Assembly (NCBI RefSeq): GCF_000712295.1
Contig: NZ_JMKI01000021.1
Span: forward strand, 78,572-142,571
DNA: 64,000 bases
Reading direction: 5' to 3'
Source of the DNA: Synergistes jonesii
GTDB lineage: Bacteria; Synergistota; Synergistia; Synergistales; Synergistaceae
This document shows positions 27,764 through 35,582 of the stretch, piece after piece. The translations under genes and the position numbers were made by a program. Under the pieces are notes generated by a model. It was given only the letters and a program-made list of their open reading frames with translations. It was not told the DNA's origin and searched no databases. The stretch's first letter is position 1. Every line of letters begins with the position of its first letter.

Positions 27764-28498
27764 TTATTCCGCTCCTTTGTCGATAGTATTTTTATTATTA
27801 TAATTTCTTTTCCCAAAAATCGCACTCCCGATGCGCACGATGGTGCTTCCCTCTTCTATCGCGACGCGGAAGTCGCCGCTCATGCCCATCGAGAGTTCAG
27901 GCAGCGGGAGCCCCGAGGAGCGCCGCAGCTTTTCGCGGAGCTCGCGCAGCGCGGAGAAGATCCTTCTCAGCTCGCCTTCGTCGTCGGTGTCGCGCGCGAC
28001 CGTCATGAGGCCGCGCACCTCTACGCGCGGGCAGCTTTCGAGTACGGCGCCGAGCGCCGCGGGCGCCGCCTCCGGCGCCAGACCGCCCTTCGCTTCTTCG
28101 CCGGAGACGTTCACCTCGATGAAGACCGGATAAGCGGAGACGCACTTCTCACCCGCTATTCTGTTTATGGCCGCCGCGATCCCGGCCGAATCGACGCTCT
28201 CTATAAGGTCGAAGGTCTCCATCGCGCGGCGGATTTTGTTTTTCTGAAGCCTGCCGATCATATGCCACGGGCAGGACGTAAGCCCCGGCGGCCAGGCCGC
28301 GCGCTTCGCGGCCGCCTCCTGGACTCTGTTCTCCCCGATAAGGTCGACGAGCGGTGCGGCCTCCTCCATCGCTTCAAGCGAATGATACTTAGTCACGCCC
28401 ATCAGCTTTACCCTCGACGCGGCGCGCCCGCTTTTCGCCGCGGCTTCGGCTATCTCTTCCCTGACCTTCGCGACCTTTTCCGCGATCCCGGCTACCAT
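27764..28498 (-). CDS. yggS: YggS/ProSC-family PLP homeostasis protein
   Basis: This 244-residue single-domain PLP-binding barrel protein contains the PLP lysine in GVTKYHS near residue 36 and the C-terminal MGMSGDF motif. It has no known catalytic activity and keeps free pyridoxal phosphate in balance. It overlaps the HlyD-like gene by 7 bp and directly abuts divIVA. Confidence 0.93.
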   Translation of the reverse strand: MVAGIAEKVAKVREEIAEAAAKSGRAASRVKLMGVTKYHSLEAMEEAAPLVDLIGENRVQEAAAKRAAWPPGLTSCPWHMIGRLQKNKIRRAMETFDLIESVDSAGIAAAINRIAGEKCVSAYPVFIEVNVSGEEAKGGLAPEAAPAALGAVLESCPRVEVRGLMTVARDTDDEGELRRIFSALRELREKLRRSSGLPLPELSMGMSGDFRVAIEEGSTIVRIGSAIFGKRNYNNKNTIDKGAE

Positions 28499-29427
28499 AG
28501 CTGTATCCTTCCCTCACGCGCCTCCGCGGCGTTTTCAACTATCGCGTCTCCTACGGAGACGCCATTTGTCACGAGAAATTTATTGTTCTCTATCATAATG
28601 CCTTCGACGGGCGTGAATATGACGCGCGCGCCGCGCACGAGATACAGCCCGCGGCTGCCGTTTTTCTCCAGTATGGCGCTCTCCGGCACGAGCGCACCCT
28701 TCGTGAGCCCCGCGTCGATAGTCAGAGTGTAGTTGCGCGAAAGCACGAGGTCGGGAGGGAACCACGGCATCGTCACGTATATCTTCGTAAGCTCGCCCGA
28801 CTTCTGCGTGACGCGTATGTCAGCTCTTGAGACGGTGTCGTCGACATCCATTCTGACGCGGAATTTTTTGCGCCGTATCTGCTCCTCGGCGTCGCCCTTC
28901 AGCTTCATATAGCCGAGAAAGCGGAGGTCCTGCGGCTGCTCGATTATCTTGCCTATAGTCCCGCCGCGCGATGCCGACGCGCCGTCCGCTATGAAGCGCA
29001 GCTTGGCAGGCTTCTGGAAGAATTCGGCGCTCTCCTGCCAGAGCTCCGAGTAGCGCCACCTGCTCTCCTGTCCGTCGACGCCGGCGACGAAGTAGCCCTG
29101 CTGGAAGGCCTTCACCTCGCGCCCTCCGACCCGCGCGACGACGGCGCCGCGCGCGACGCGGACAGGCCCCTTGCCGAGCGGGAAGGAAAGCTGCCCCGAG
29201 GCCGGAGCCTTCAGCAGTGCCTCTTTCCAGAGCAGCAGCCCCTTGACATTTATAACGTTTATCTCTATGCCGGGGACGGCCCACGTTATCCCGGGGTGCA
29301 GATATTCGTAGCGGTTGAAGTAGGACTTGAAGCCCCATGCCCACAGCGCTGCTATGGCCGCGACGCCGAGCCAGTATGTTATGCGGAAACTTCTTTTTTT
29401 TTCTTCCGGCTTATAGCGTCTGACCAT
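28492..29427 (-). CDS. HlyD-like membrane-anchored adaptor protein
   Basis: This 311-residue protein has a basic N-terminus, one membrane helix (about residues 15-35), and an extracytoplasmic part with beta-barrel and lipoyl-like patterns (GALVPESAILEKNGSRGLYLV and VSVGDAIVENA). It resembles the HlyD-family protein found before yggS in the ylm cluster of Clostridia. ATG 29427 has AAAGGA upstream; a start at 29493 would overlap the preceding HAD gene. No cognate transporter is nearby, so a role as an efflux adaptor is doubtful; an envelope or division role is possible. Confidence 0.7.
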   Translation of the reverse strand: MVRRYKPEEKKRSFRITYWLGVAAIAALWAWGFKSYFNRYEYLHPGITWAVPGIEINVINVKGLLLWKEALLKAPASGQLSFPLGKGPVRVARGAVVARVGGREVKAFQQGYFVAGVDGQESRWRYSELWQESAEFFQKPAKLRFIADGASASRGGTIGKIIEQPQDLRFLGYMKLKGDAEEQIRRKKFRVRMDVDDTVSRADIRVTQKSGELTKIYVTMPWFPPDLVLSRNYTLTIDAGLTKGALVPESAILEKNGSRGLYLVRGARVIFTPVEGIMIENNKFLVTNGVSVGDAIVENAAEAREGRIQLW

Positions 29428-29438
29428 TTTGCCGTCCT

Positions 29439-30086
29439 TTATTCGATTCCGAGCAGCGGCGGAACTTCCGCAATGTCCGCCACGACGCACCACGCGCCGG
29501 CTTCGGCTAGCTTTTCTTTTCCGAAGTAGCCCGTAGCGGAGCCTATGCCGCGCACCGACGCGGCGACCGATGTCTTCATGTCTATATCCGTGTCGCCGAC
29601 GTAAAAGGAATTTTCGGCGTCCGCGCCGAGACGTCCCATCGCCGTAAAGAGCGCCTCCGGGTCAGGCTTGGCCTTCGTTATGTCTTCGAGCCCGACGACG
29701 GCATCCATGTACGGCGCGATGCCGACGCCCTCTACGACCTTACGCGCAAAGCGGCGGTTCGACGCGACGCCGGTCTTTACGCCCGCGGCGCGCAGCTTTG
29801 AAAGCGTCGGCAACACGTTTGCAAAAAGGCGGATCTCGCTCTGCTCCAAGCCGCGAAAGTTTTCGCGGTAATACGCCAGCCATTCGTCTTTATAATCGCC
29901 CCAATAGAGGCGCCAGCTCTCTTCCACCGGCAGCCCTATGCCTTCTAGCACTTTCTTTCTTGAAATCGTCGGAAGCCCGAACTTCGCCGCGACAAGATTC
30001 GTGCACTTGTGTATCGCGTGGCTGCTGTCGGCGAGCGTCATGTCAAAGTCAAATATTACCGCCTTCGTATCGTTCACACTAATCAA
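29439..30086 (-). CDS. HAD family hydrolase (phosphoglycolate phosphatase-like)
   Basis: This 215-residue protein has the HAD motifs: DFDMT at the start (nucleophile Asp), the Lys in KAKPDPEAL and the acidic GDTDIDM motif. The cap is helical, as in Gph/beta-phosphoglucomutase relatives. It dephosphorylates a small phosphometabolite; the substrate is not determinable. It overlaps the rlmI-like gene by 8 bp. Confidence 0.88.
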   Translation of the reverse strand: MISVNDTKAVIFDFDMTLADSSHAIHKCTNLVAAKFGLPTISRKKVLEGIGLPVEESWRLYWGDYKDEWLAYYRENFRGLEQSEIRLFANVLPTLSKLRAAGVKTGVASNRRFARKVVEGVGIAPYMDAVVGLEDITKAKPDPEALFTAMGRLGADAENSFYVGDTDIDMKTSVAASVRGIGSATGYFGKEKLAEAGAWCVVADIAEVPPLLGIE

Positions 30087-31275
30087 CTTTTATTACAAAT
30101 CCCTTCAGATAATTTGTCTCCGGCGCGGAGAGCAGCGCCGGATGGTCCGCCGGTTGGCATATCTCGCTCGCGACGCGGCAGTTCGCCTTAACGTCCTTAG
30201 CGGCCGAGGCCAGCACGTCGAGCAGCATCTCGCGCGTGAAAGCGTGGCTGCACGACAGGAAAAGCATGTATCCTCCTTCAGAAAGTCGGCGCAGCCCTTG
30301 CAACGCGAGCTCCTTATAGCCGCGCCGCGCCGAATCGAGCTGCCCCTTTCCGGGCGAGAAAGGCGGCGGATCCATGACGACTATATCGTAGCGCGCCCTC
30401 TCGGCGTCTAACTCGCGCAGTACGTCGAAGGCGTTGCCGCATACGAATTTCGCCCTGCCGTCGTCCAGGCCGTTCAACGCGATATTTTCCTTAGCACGGT
30501 CGAGCGCTCCTTGAGACTGGTCTACGGCCGTCACCGATGCCGCGCCGCCGGCGAGGGCGCGAAGTGTGAAATGCCCCTGATACGAGAAACAGTCGAGTAC
30601 GCTCGCGCCGCCGTAAAGGGAATCGAACAGCGCGGGAACGCCGCGCACGTCGAGATACGCGCCAGTCTTCTGTCCGCCCGCTACGTCGACGCGCTCCAAA
30701 AAACCGCCTATCCGCACCTTCAGCGGCTCCTCCGGCATATCGCCGAGAAGCGGCTTTATCTCGCGCGGTATCCCCTCTTTTTCGAGGTACTTTGTGTCGT
30801 TGCGCAGTATCACCGCGGATAATTTTTTTACCTTGCGGAATATCTTCGCCACCTCTTCGGCGTGGCGGTACCAACCCATTATCGAGAGCTGCAGCACGAG
30901 CACGTCGCCGTAAAGGTCGGCCGTTATGCCGGGCAGCCCGTCCCCCTCGCCGTGCACCCAGCGGAAGGCCTCCTCGCCGGCGCACCACTTTTTTCTGTAA
31001 TCTAGCGCTCTCTCGACGCGCCTGCGCAGCAGCTCCATCTGGTCCGGCTCGCGGCTGCCGAAGGAGAGCACGCGGAGGCAGAGCTCGCTATCGCTCCACA
31101 GCCCCCAGGCGACGCGCTCCCCGCTTCTTTCTTCGAGCGGCACTATATCGCCGGGCGCGCACTGCGGCAGTTGCAGCAGATTCCCTTTGAATATCCACGG
31201 ATGCCCGCGCTTTATGCGCTCCGCGCCGGCCTCGTTCAGCAGAGCGCGGCGGAGCAGCCGCCTGTCGTTAGCCAT
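30079..31275 (-). CDS. RlmI-like class I rRNA methyltransferase
   Basis: This 398-residue protein has an N-terminal PUA domain (about residues 1-85) and a SAM-binding Rossmann domain with VLDCFSYQGHFTL and the active-site motif VVMDPPPF. This matches the RlmI family, which makes 5-methylcytosine in 23S rRNA. It overlaps folE2 by 8 bp and the HAD gene by 8 bp. The precise target is inferred. Confidence 0.88.
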   Translation of the reverse strand: MANDRRLLRRALLNEAGAERIKRGHPWIFKGNLLQLPQCAPGDIVPLEERSGERVAWGLWSDSELCLRVLSFGSREPDQMELLRRRVERALDYRKKWCAGEEAFRWVHGEGDGLPGITADLYGDVLVLQLSIMGWYRHAEEVAKIFRKVKKLSAVILRNDTKYLEKEGIPREIKPLLGDMPEEPLKVRIGGFLERVDVAGGQKTGAYLDVRGVPALFDSLYGGASVLDCFSYQGHFTLRALAGGAASVTAVDQSQGALDRAKENIALNGLDDGRAKFVCGNAFDVLRELDAERARYDIVVMDPPPFSPGKGQLDSARRGYKELALQGLRRLSEGGYMLFLSCSHAFTREMLLDVLASAAKDVKANCRVASEICQPADHPALLSAPETNYLKGFVIKVD

Positions 31276-32047
31276 TCCGCTTGTCGCCGACTATCACGGC
31301 GAAGGCGTCGTGGTTGTGTATGCTCTCGTGGCTCGCGACCGAAACGCGGTACCATAAGACGCGCGGCTCGGCCCGCATCGCGAGGGCGAGGTCGCGCACC
31401 GCGTCTTCCACGAATTTCGGGTGCATATACGCGCGCTCGGTGACGAATTTTTCATCCTCGCGCTTCAGCAGGCTGTATATCGGCGCGGAGGCGCAGTCGT
31501 CGGCCATCTTCACAAACTCTTCGAGCCATACGAAGCCGGAAAGCCGCACCTCCATCACGGCGTGAGCGCGCTGATTGTGCGCGCCGAAGTCGGAAATTTC
31601 CTTCGAGCAGGGACAGAGAGTCTGTATCGGCGCCGTCACCGTCGTAACAAGGTCAAATTCGTCGTCTACTAAAGAGGCGTCGAAGCGCACGTCGCAGCGC
31701 ACGCGCCCCTTAGCGCCGCTGACCGGCGCGGATTTCGTTATAAAGTACGGGAAATCGAATAGCGCGTGCGCGTCCCTCGCCGCGAGCCTCGCGCGCAAAG
31801 TTTCGAGAAGCCCCTCCATGTTGTGGAAGGTAACGCGCTTTTCCTGAGAGCTCAGCACCTCGACGAATCTGCTCATATGCGTGCCCCTGTAGTCGCGCGG
31901 CAATGAGACTGAGAGGCTCACGTTCGCGATCGTCTCCTGAGTCCCGCTGTCGCGGTCCGGCACCGCTATCGGCCACGAAATGTCGCGTACGCCGACGCGG
32001 TCTATCTCAAGATTTCTGTCGTCCGTTTCGTTCTGGACGTCACGCAT
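31268..32047 (-). CDS. folE2: GTP cyclohydrolase FolE2 (type IB)
   Basis: This 259-residue enzyme belongs to the MptA/FolE2 family, which converts GTP to dihydroneopterin triphosphate for folate or queuosine synthesis. The metal-binding Cys is in LCPCSKEISDFGAHNQR near residue 145. Type IB enzymes can use metals other than zinc. It overlaps queD by 8 bp, so both act on the same pterin intermediate. Confidence 0.93.
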   Translation of the reverse strand: MRDVQNETDDRNLEIDRVGVRDISWPIAVPDRDSGTQETIANVSLSVSLPRDYRGTHMSRFVEVLSSQEKRVTFHNMEGLLETLRARLAARDAHALFDFPYFITKSAPVSGAKGRVRCDVRFDASLVDDEFDLVTTVTAPIQTLCPCSKEISDFGAHNQRAHAVMEVRLSGFVWLEEFVKMADDCASAPIYSLLKREDEKFVTERAYMHPKFVEDAVRDLALAMRAEPRVLWYRVSVASHESIHNHDAFAVIVGDKRNG

Positions 32048-32411
32048 CTTTTACATCCTCCCTGCGGCACACCACGAAGGAGCCCTCCGTCTCCCAGAGG
32101 CACACCTCGCTTAGGCGGCAGTTCTCACGCACCAGAGCGCCGTCGAGCGCGCGGAATATCCACATCGAAATATATTCCGCTGTAGGCTGCGGCAGGATGT
32201 CGTTTATATAAGAGTGGTCGAGCTTGGAAAGCACGAGTTCGCCGACAATCTTTTTCAGTTCGGCGAAGTCGCAGATCATGCCCTCGGCGTCGGGCGCGCC
32301 CTCGAGCGTGACGCGCAGATGGTACGTATGGCCGTGCAATCGCTCACATTTGCCGTGATAATGTATAAGGTTGTGCGCGGCGTCGAATTTAAAATCGCGG
32401 CATAGCAGCAT
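32040..32411 (-). CDS. queD: QueD/6-pyruvoyltetrahydropterin synthase family protein
   Basis: This 123-residue protein has the zinc-binding His triad (FDAAHNL, and LHGHTYHL) and the catalytic Cys in GKCERLHGH. It converts dihydroneopterin triphosphate to carboxytetrahydropterin in queuosine synthesis, or to a related pterin. The ATG at 32411 has GGGAGG at 7 bp; the longer in-frame reading to 32504 overlaps the divergent gene region and is not supported. It starts the run that continues with folE2. Confidence 0.88.
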   Translation of the reverse strand: MLLCRDFKFDAAHNLIHYHGKCERLHGHTYHLRVTLEGAPDAEGMICDFAELKKIVGELVLSKLDHSYINDILPQPTAEYISMWIFRALDGALVRENCRLSEVCLWETEGSFVVCRREDVKDA

Positions 32412-32578
32412 AATCATCCCTCCCGATTTAGCGCCGTCTTTTGCGGCGGGACGTCGTTCGCAAACGCCGGCACAGACACGATAATAGATGATTGTATCAC
32501 GCAACCGGCGAAATTGCCTATTTTAGGGGGAAATATTATAATTCACAGACTAAGTATCTGCAAATCGGAGGGATGGGA

Positions 32579-33142
32579 ATGGAAGGTAAAAAGGTTGTAA
32601 CGCTGCTTCTCGGAAGCCCTCGCAAAGGCGGCAACAGCGAGCAGCTTGCCGACTCTCTCGCAAAGGGCGCCGAAGAAAAAGGATGCGAGGTCCGCAAGGT
32701 GCGCCTCGCGGGCAAAAAACTAAACGGCTGCTTCGACTGCCGAAAATGCTGGAGCACCGGCGCGCCGTGCGTCCAGCGCGACGACATGGCGCAGGTGTAC
32801 GAAGACATAGCGGCGGCCGACGTACTCGTCTTCGCGACGCCGCTCTACTTCTATTCGTGGAGCTCACAAATCAAGCCGGTGTGGGACAGGCTGCTGCCCT
32901 TCTACGCCGAAAACGCGAAGATAAAGGTCGCGTGCAAAAAGGCGGCGCTGCTCGCTGCTGCGGGAGACGCCGAGGATAACGTCTTCGACGGGCTCAAGGC
33001 CTCCTTCCGCCTCGCATGCGGCTTCACGAAATGGGAGATAGCGGGAATGATCTGCGCCGCCGGCATGTACCCGAAGAGCGACATGGCCGAAAAGGGCGGA
33101 AAGTTCCTCGCGGAAGCCTATGAGCTCGGCAAAAAGCTGTAA
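32579..33142 (+). CDS. Iron-sulfur flavoprotein-like NAD(P)H-dependent oxidoreductase
   Basis: This 187-residue flavodoxin-fold protein (LLLGSPRKGGNSEQLADSL, the FMN phosphate loop) has a compact CX2CX2CX6C motif (GCFDCRKCWSTGAPC, residues about 48-62). This pattern binds a 4Fe-4S cluster in anaerobe Isf proteins. It also has the flavin-site signature ATPLYFYSWSSQ. Start 32579 follows GGAGGG by 6 bp. It may handle oxidative or redox stress. The divergent neighbour is queD and the downstream gene galE. Confidence 0.85.
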   Translation: MEGKKVVTLLLGSPRKGGNSEQLADSLAKGAEEKGCEVRKVRLAGKKLNGCFDCRKCWSTGAPCVQRDDMAQVYEDIAAADVLVFATPLYFYSWSSQIKPVWDRLLPFYAENAKIKVACKKAALLAAAGDAEDNVFDGLKASFRLACGFTKWEIAGMICAAGMYPKSDMAEKGGKFLAEAYELGKKL

Positions 33143-33157
33143 GGCGAACTTGGAAAA

Positions 33158-34156
33158 TTGGAAAACATCCTTGTAACGGGGGGGGCCGGCTTCATCGGCT
33201 CCCATACCTGCGTGACGCTGCTCGATGGCGGATACTCCGTCGTCATAGCGGACGATTTCTCTAACAGCGGGCCGAGGTCCCTCGACGCTATCCGCGCGAT
33301 AACGGGGCGCGACTTCCTCTTTTACGAGGTGGACGTTGCGGAGGCGGCGGCCGTCGAGAAAATTTTCGGCGAAAATAAAATCGACGGCGTGATTCATTTC
33401 GCAGGCTTCAAAGCGGTCGGCGAATCTGTGGAAAAGCCGCTCGAATATTACCGCAACAACCTTCTCAGCACGATAGAGCTCGCGCGCGCCTGCGCCGCGC
33501 ACGGCGTGCCGAAGTTCGTCTTTTCATCGTCGGCGACGGTCTACGGCGGCGGCGAGCCGCCCTTTCTCGAGAGCGCGCCTCTTATGCCGGCGACAAATCC
33601 CTACGGCGAGACGAAGGCCGTCTGCGAAAAAATCCTGACCGACGCGGCGCGCGCGAACAAAGGCCTGTCGGTCTCGCTGCTGCGCTACTTCAACCCCGTC
33701 GGCGCGCACGAGAGCGGGCTGCTGGGCGAAGCGCCGAACGGCGTTCCCAACAACCTGATGCCCTATATAACGAAGGTCGCGAAGGGCGAGCTGAAAGAGC
33801 TGAGAATCTTCGGAGGCGACTACGACACGGCGGACGGCACCGGCGTGCGCGACTACATACACGTGATGGACCTTGCGGAGGGGCACGTGGCAGCGCTGAA
33901 AAAGGCTCCGGCGGGCGTCTCCGTCTACAATCTCGGGAGCGGCGTCGGCACCTCGGTGTTGCAGCTCGTCGCGGCTTTCGAACGCGTGAACAGCGTAAAG
34001 ATAGCGCGCCGGATGGCGCCGCGCAGGCACGGCGACATAGCGGCATGCTGGGCCGACGCGGGCAAGGCCGAGCGCGAGCTCGGCTGGAAGACGCGCCGCA
34101 CGATAGAAGATATGTGCCGCGACGCATGGAGATTCGAGAAGGGCTTCGCCGGATAA
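33158..34156 (+). CDS. galE: UDP-glucose 4-epimerase
   Basis: This 332-residue short-chain dehydrogenase has the NAD-binding TGGAGFIGSH at the start, the Ser in FSSSATVYG and the catalytic YGETK (YxxxK). Length and motifs fit GalE, which interconverts UDP-glucose and UDP-galactose for envelope sugars. The first codon is a TTG with a weak ribosome binding site, 15 bp after the flavoprotein gene. Confidence 0.93.
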   Translation: MENILVTGGAGFIGSHTCVTLLDGGYSVVIADDFSNSGPRSLDAIRAITGRDFLFYEVDVAEAAAVEKIFGENKIDGVIHFAGFKAVGESVEKPLEYYRNNLLSTIELARACAAHGVPKFVFSSSATVYGGGEPPFLESAPLMPATNPYGETKAVCEKILTDAARANKGLSVSLLRYFNPVGAHESGLLGEAPNGVPNNLMPYITKVAKGELKELRIFGGDYDTADGTGVRDYIHVMDLAEGHVAALKKAPAGVSVYNLGSGVGTSVLQLVAAFERVNSVKIARRMAPRRHGDIAACWADAGKAERELGWKTRRTIEDMCRDAWRFEKGFAG

Positions 34157-34169
34157 AAAATTTTCCCGT

Positions 34170-34210
34170 ATAAGAGCGCGCCCGCGAAATAAAAGCGTGG
34201 ACGCTCTTAT
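34170..34210. terminator. Hairpin between converging galE and mobA-like genes
   Basis: ATAAGAGCG (34170-34178) and CGCTCTTAT (34202-34210) form a 9-bp stem. T-rich sequence follows on the plus strand; on the minus strand A/T-rich sequence follows after a few bases. It overlaps the stop codon of the mobA-like gene and could terminate both transcripts. Confidence 0.5.
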
Positions 34211-34803
34211 TTCCCTGCGAGGCGCGCTTTCGACAGCAGCGCTTCGTACTCTTCCGGCGTGTCCATGTCTTTGAAGTGCGCGGCCGGCGCCGGGACGAGC
34301 TCGACCTCTTCGGCGAAGCGCTTCAGCATGTTTCTTCCGCCGGCGTCGCCGCTCGCGTCGGCGAATCTTTTCTTCCACAGAGCGCGGTAGAACATCGGGT
34401 GCCCGAAGACGCCCTCCCGGCACGGTGCGAGGACGCTCTTGCCGGGCGACAGCGCCGAAAATTTTTCTGCGAGCGCCGCCATATCCTCCGAGCTAACGAG
34501 GGGAAGGTCCCCCAGCATTATGCAGAAGTCCGCGCCCTCCGGCAGCATCGCGAGCCCTATCGCAAGAGAGCTCGACTGCCCGCGCTCCGGGGCCTCGTTA
34601 ACGCGCGTCTCCACGCCGGGCGACGACGCTATTGCGGCCGCGACCTCGCGCGAAAGTACCGCGTTTATCTTCGAAAAGCCGGCGCCGCGAAGGTTGTCGA
34701 TGACGCTCTCGACCACCGTTTTGCCGCCGAAGGGCAAAAGCAGCTTTTGGCGCCCCATCCGCGTAGAAAGCCCCGCGGCGAGCAGTATCGCCTGCATCTT
34801 CAT
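34207..34803 (-). CDS. MobA/MocA-like nucleotidyltransferase
   Basis: This 198-residue protein starts with the nucleotidyltransferase motif AILLAAGLSTRMGRQKLLLPFG and has LGDLPLVS near the metal site. The family transfers CMP or GMP to molybdenum cofactor (MocA, MobA). It overlaps yqeC by 4 bp. Paired with YqeC, a homologue is linked to maturation of selenium-dependent molybdenum hydroxylases, so this is a plausible role here. Confidence 0.82.
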   Translation of the reverse strand: MKMQAILLAAGLSTRMGRQKLLLPFGGKTVVESVIDNLRGAGFSKINAVLSREVAAAIASSPGVETRVNEAPERGQSSSLAIGLAMLPEGADFCIMLGDLPLVSSEDMAALAEKFSALSPGKSVLAPCREGVFGHPMFYRALWKKRFADASGDAGGRNMLKRFAEEVELVPAPAAHFKDMDTPEEYEALLSKARLAGK

Positions 34804-35582
34804 CTCTCCGTATATCCGTATAATATGTTTTCCCGCTCAGAGGCGCAGAGCACCGCGTCATAGCTTTCCAGCAGCGCCGGGATGATCCACGCGAGCCGGC
34901 CGCGCGCCCCTTCGTCCGCTTCGTCCCACTTGTTGAGGATGAGGATTTTTTCCGCCGCGCGCGGCGCGTTTTTCAGCGGCCCGTTTTCTTCGCAGCGCAG
35001 GTATTTTAAATACTCGCGCTCCGTTATCGCAGCGCCCTCTTCGAGGCCGTGAAGGGCGCGGAACGCTTCGGCGCGGAAGACGCTTTCCTCGTCCGCCCTT
35101 TTCCCAAGGGCGTCGACGCCGGCGACCGCGAGCACGAAGCGGCAGTCTTGAGGCACCGGAGGCTCGTGGTCGCCGTAGCACTTCAGCGAGCGCCCGCGCG
35201 ATCCGTCGCACTCTGCCACAACGAAGTCCGCCGCTCCGCCCGCAAGAAGCATTTCCAGCTCCTGCGGAGAGTAGCCGTGAAGTTTGTTCTTTTCATCCCG
35301 CAGCACCCCAGCCGCGGTGAGCGAAGGGCGCGGCTTCGCGGCTAAGAACGCGGCGCAGCTCCGTGCGTCGCCGATAAATACGTTTTCGCATTCGTCCGGC
35401 GTCGGCGAAAAAATTTTCGTCGTCGCCGTAAACAGCACGCGGCGCCTCTTCGCAAGCTCGCGCCCGAGGCCGTAAAGCAGCGTCGTCTTGCCTCCGCCGC
35501 CCGTTATGGCGGCGACCGCTTCGCCGCCTCGCTCCACCCTGCGCGCCAAAAATGAAAAAAGTTCCGTCACGGGCGCGGCCAT
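34800..35582 (-). CDS. yqeC: YqeC-like selenium-dependent hydroxylase accessory protein
   Basis: This 260-residue P-loop protein has ITGGGGKTTLLYGLG near residue 27 and the conserved VAECDGSRGRSLK, matching the YqeC family linked to selenium-dependent molybdenum hydroxylases. Its ATG directly abuts the stop of the upstream PEP/pyruvate-binding gene, and it overlaps the mobA-like gene by 4 bp. The hydroxylase itself is not in the window. Confidence 0.82.
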   Translation of the reverse strand: MAAPVTELFSFLARRVERGGEAVAAITGGGGKTTLLYGLGRELAKRRRVLFTATTKIFSPTPDECENVFIGDARSCAAFLAAKPRPSLTAAGVLRDEKNKLHGYSPQELEMLLAGGAADFVVAECDGSRGRSLKCYGDHEPPVPQDCRFVLAVAGVDALGKRADEESVFRAEAFRALHGLEEGAAITEREYLKYLRCEENGPLKNAPRAAEKILILNKWDEADEGARGRLAWIIPALLESYDAVLCASERENILYGYTER

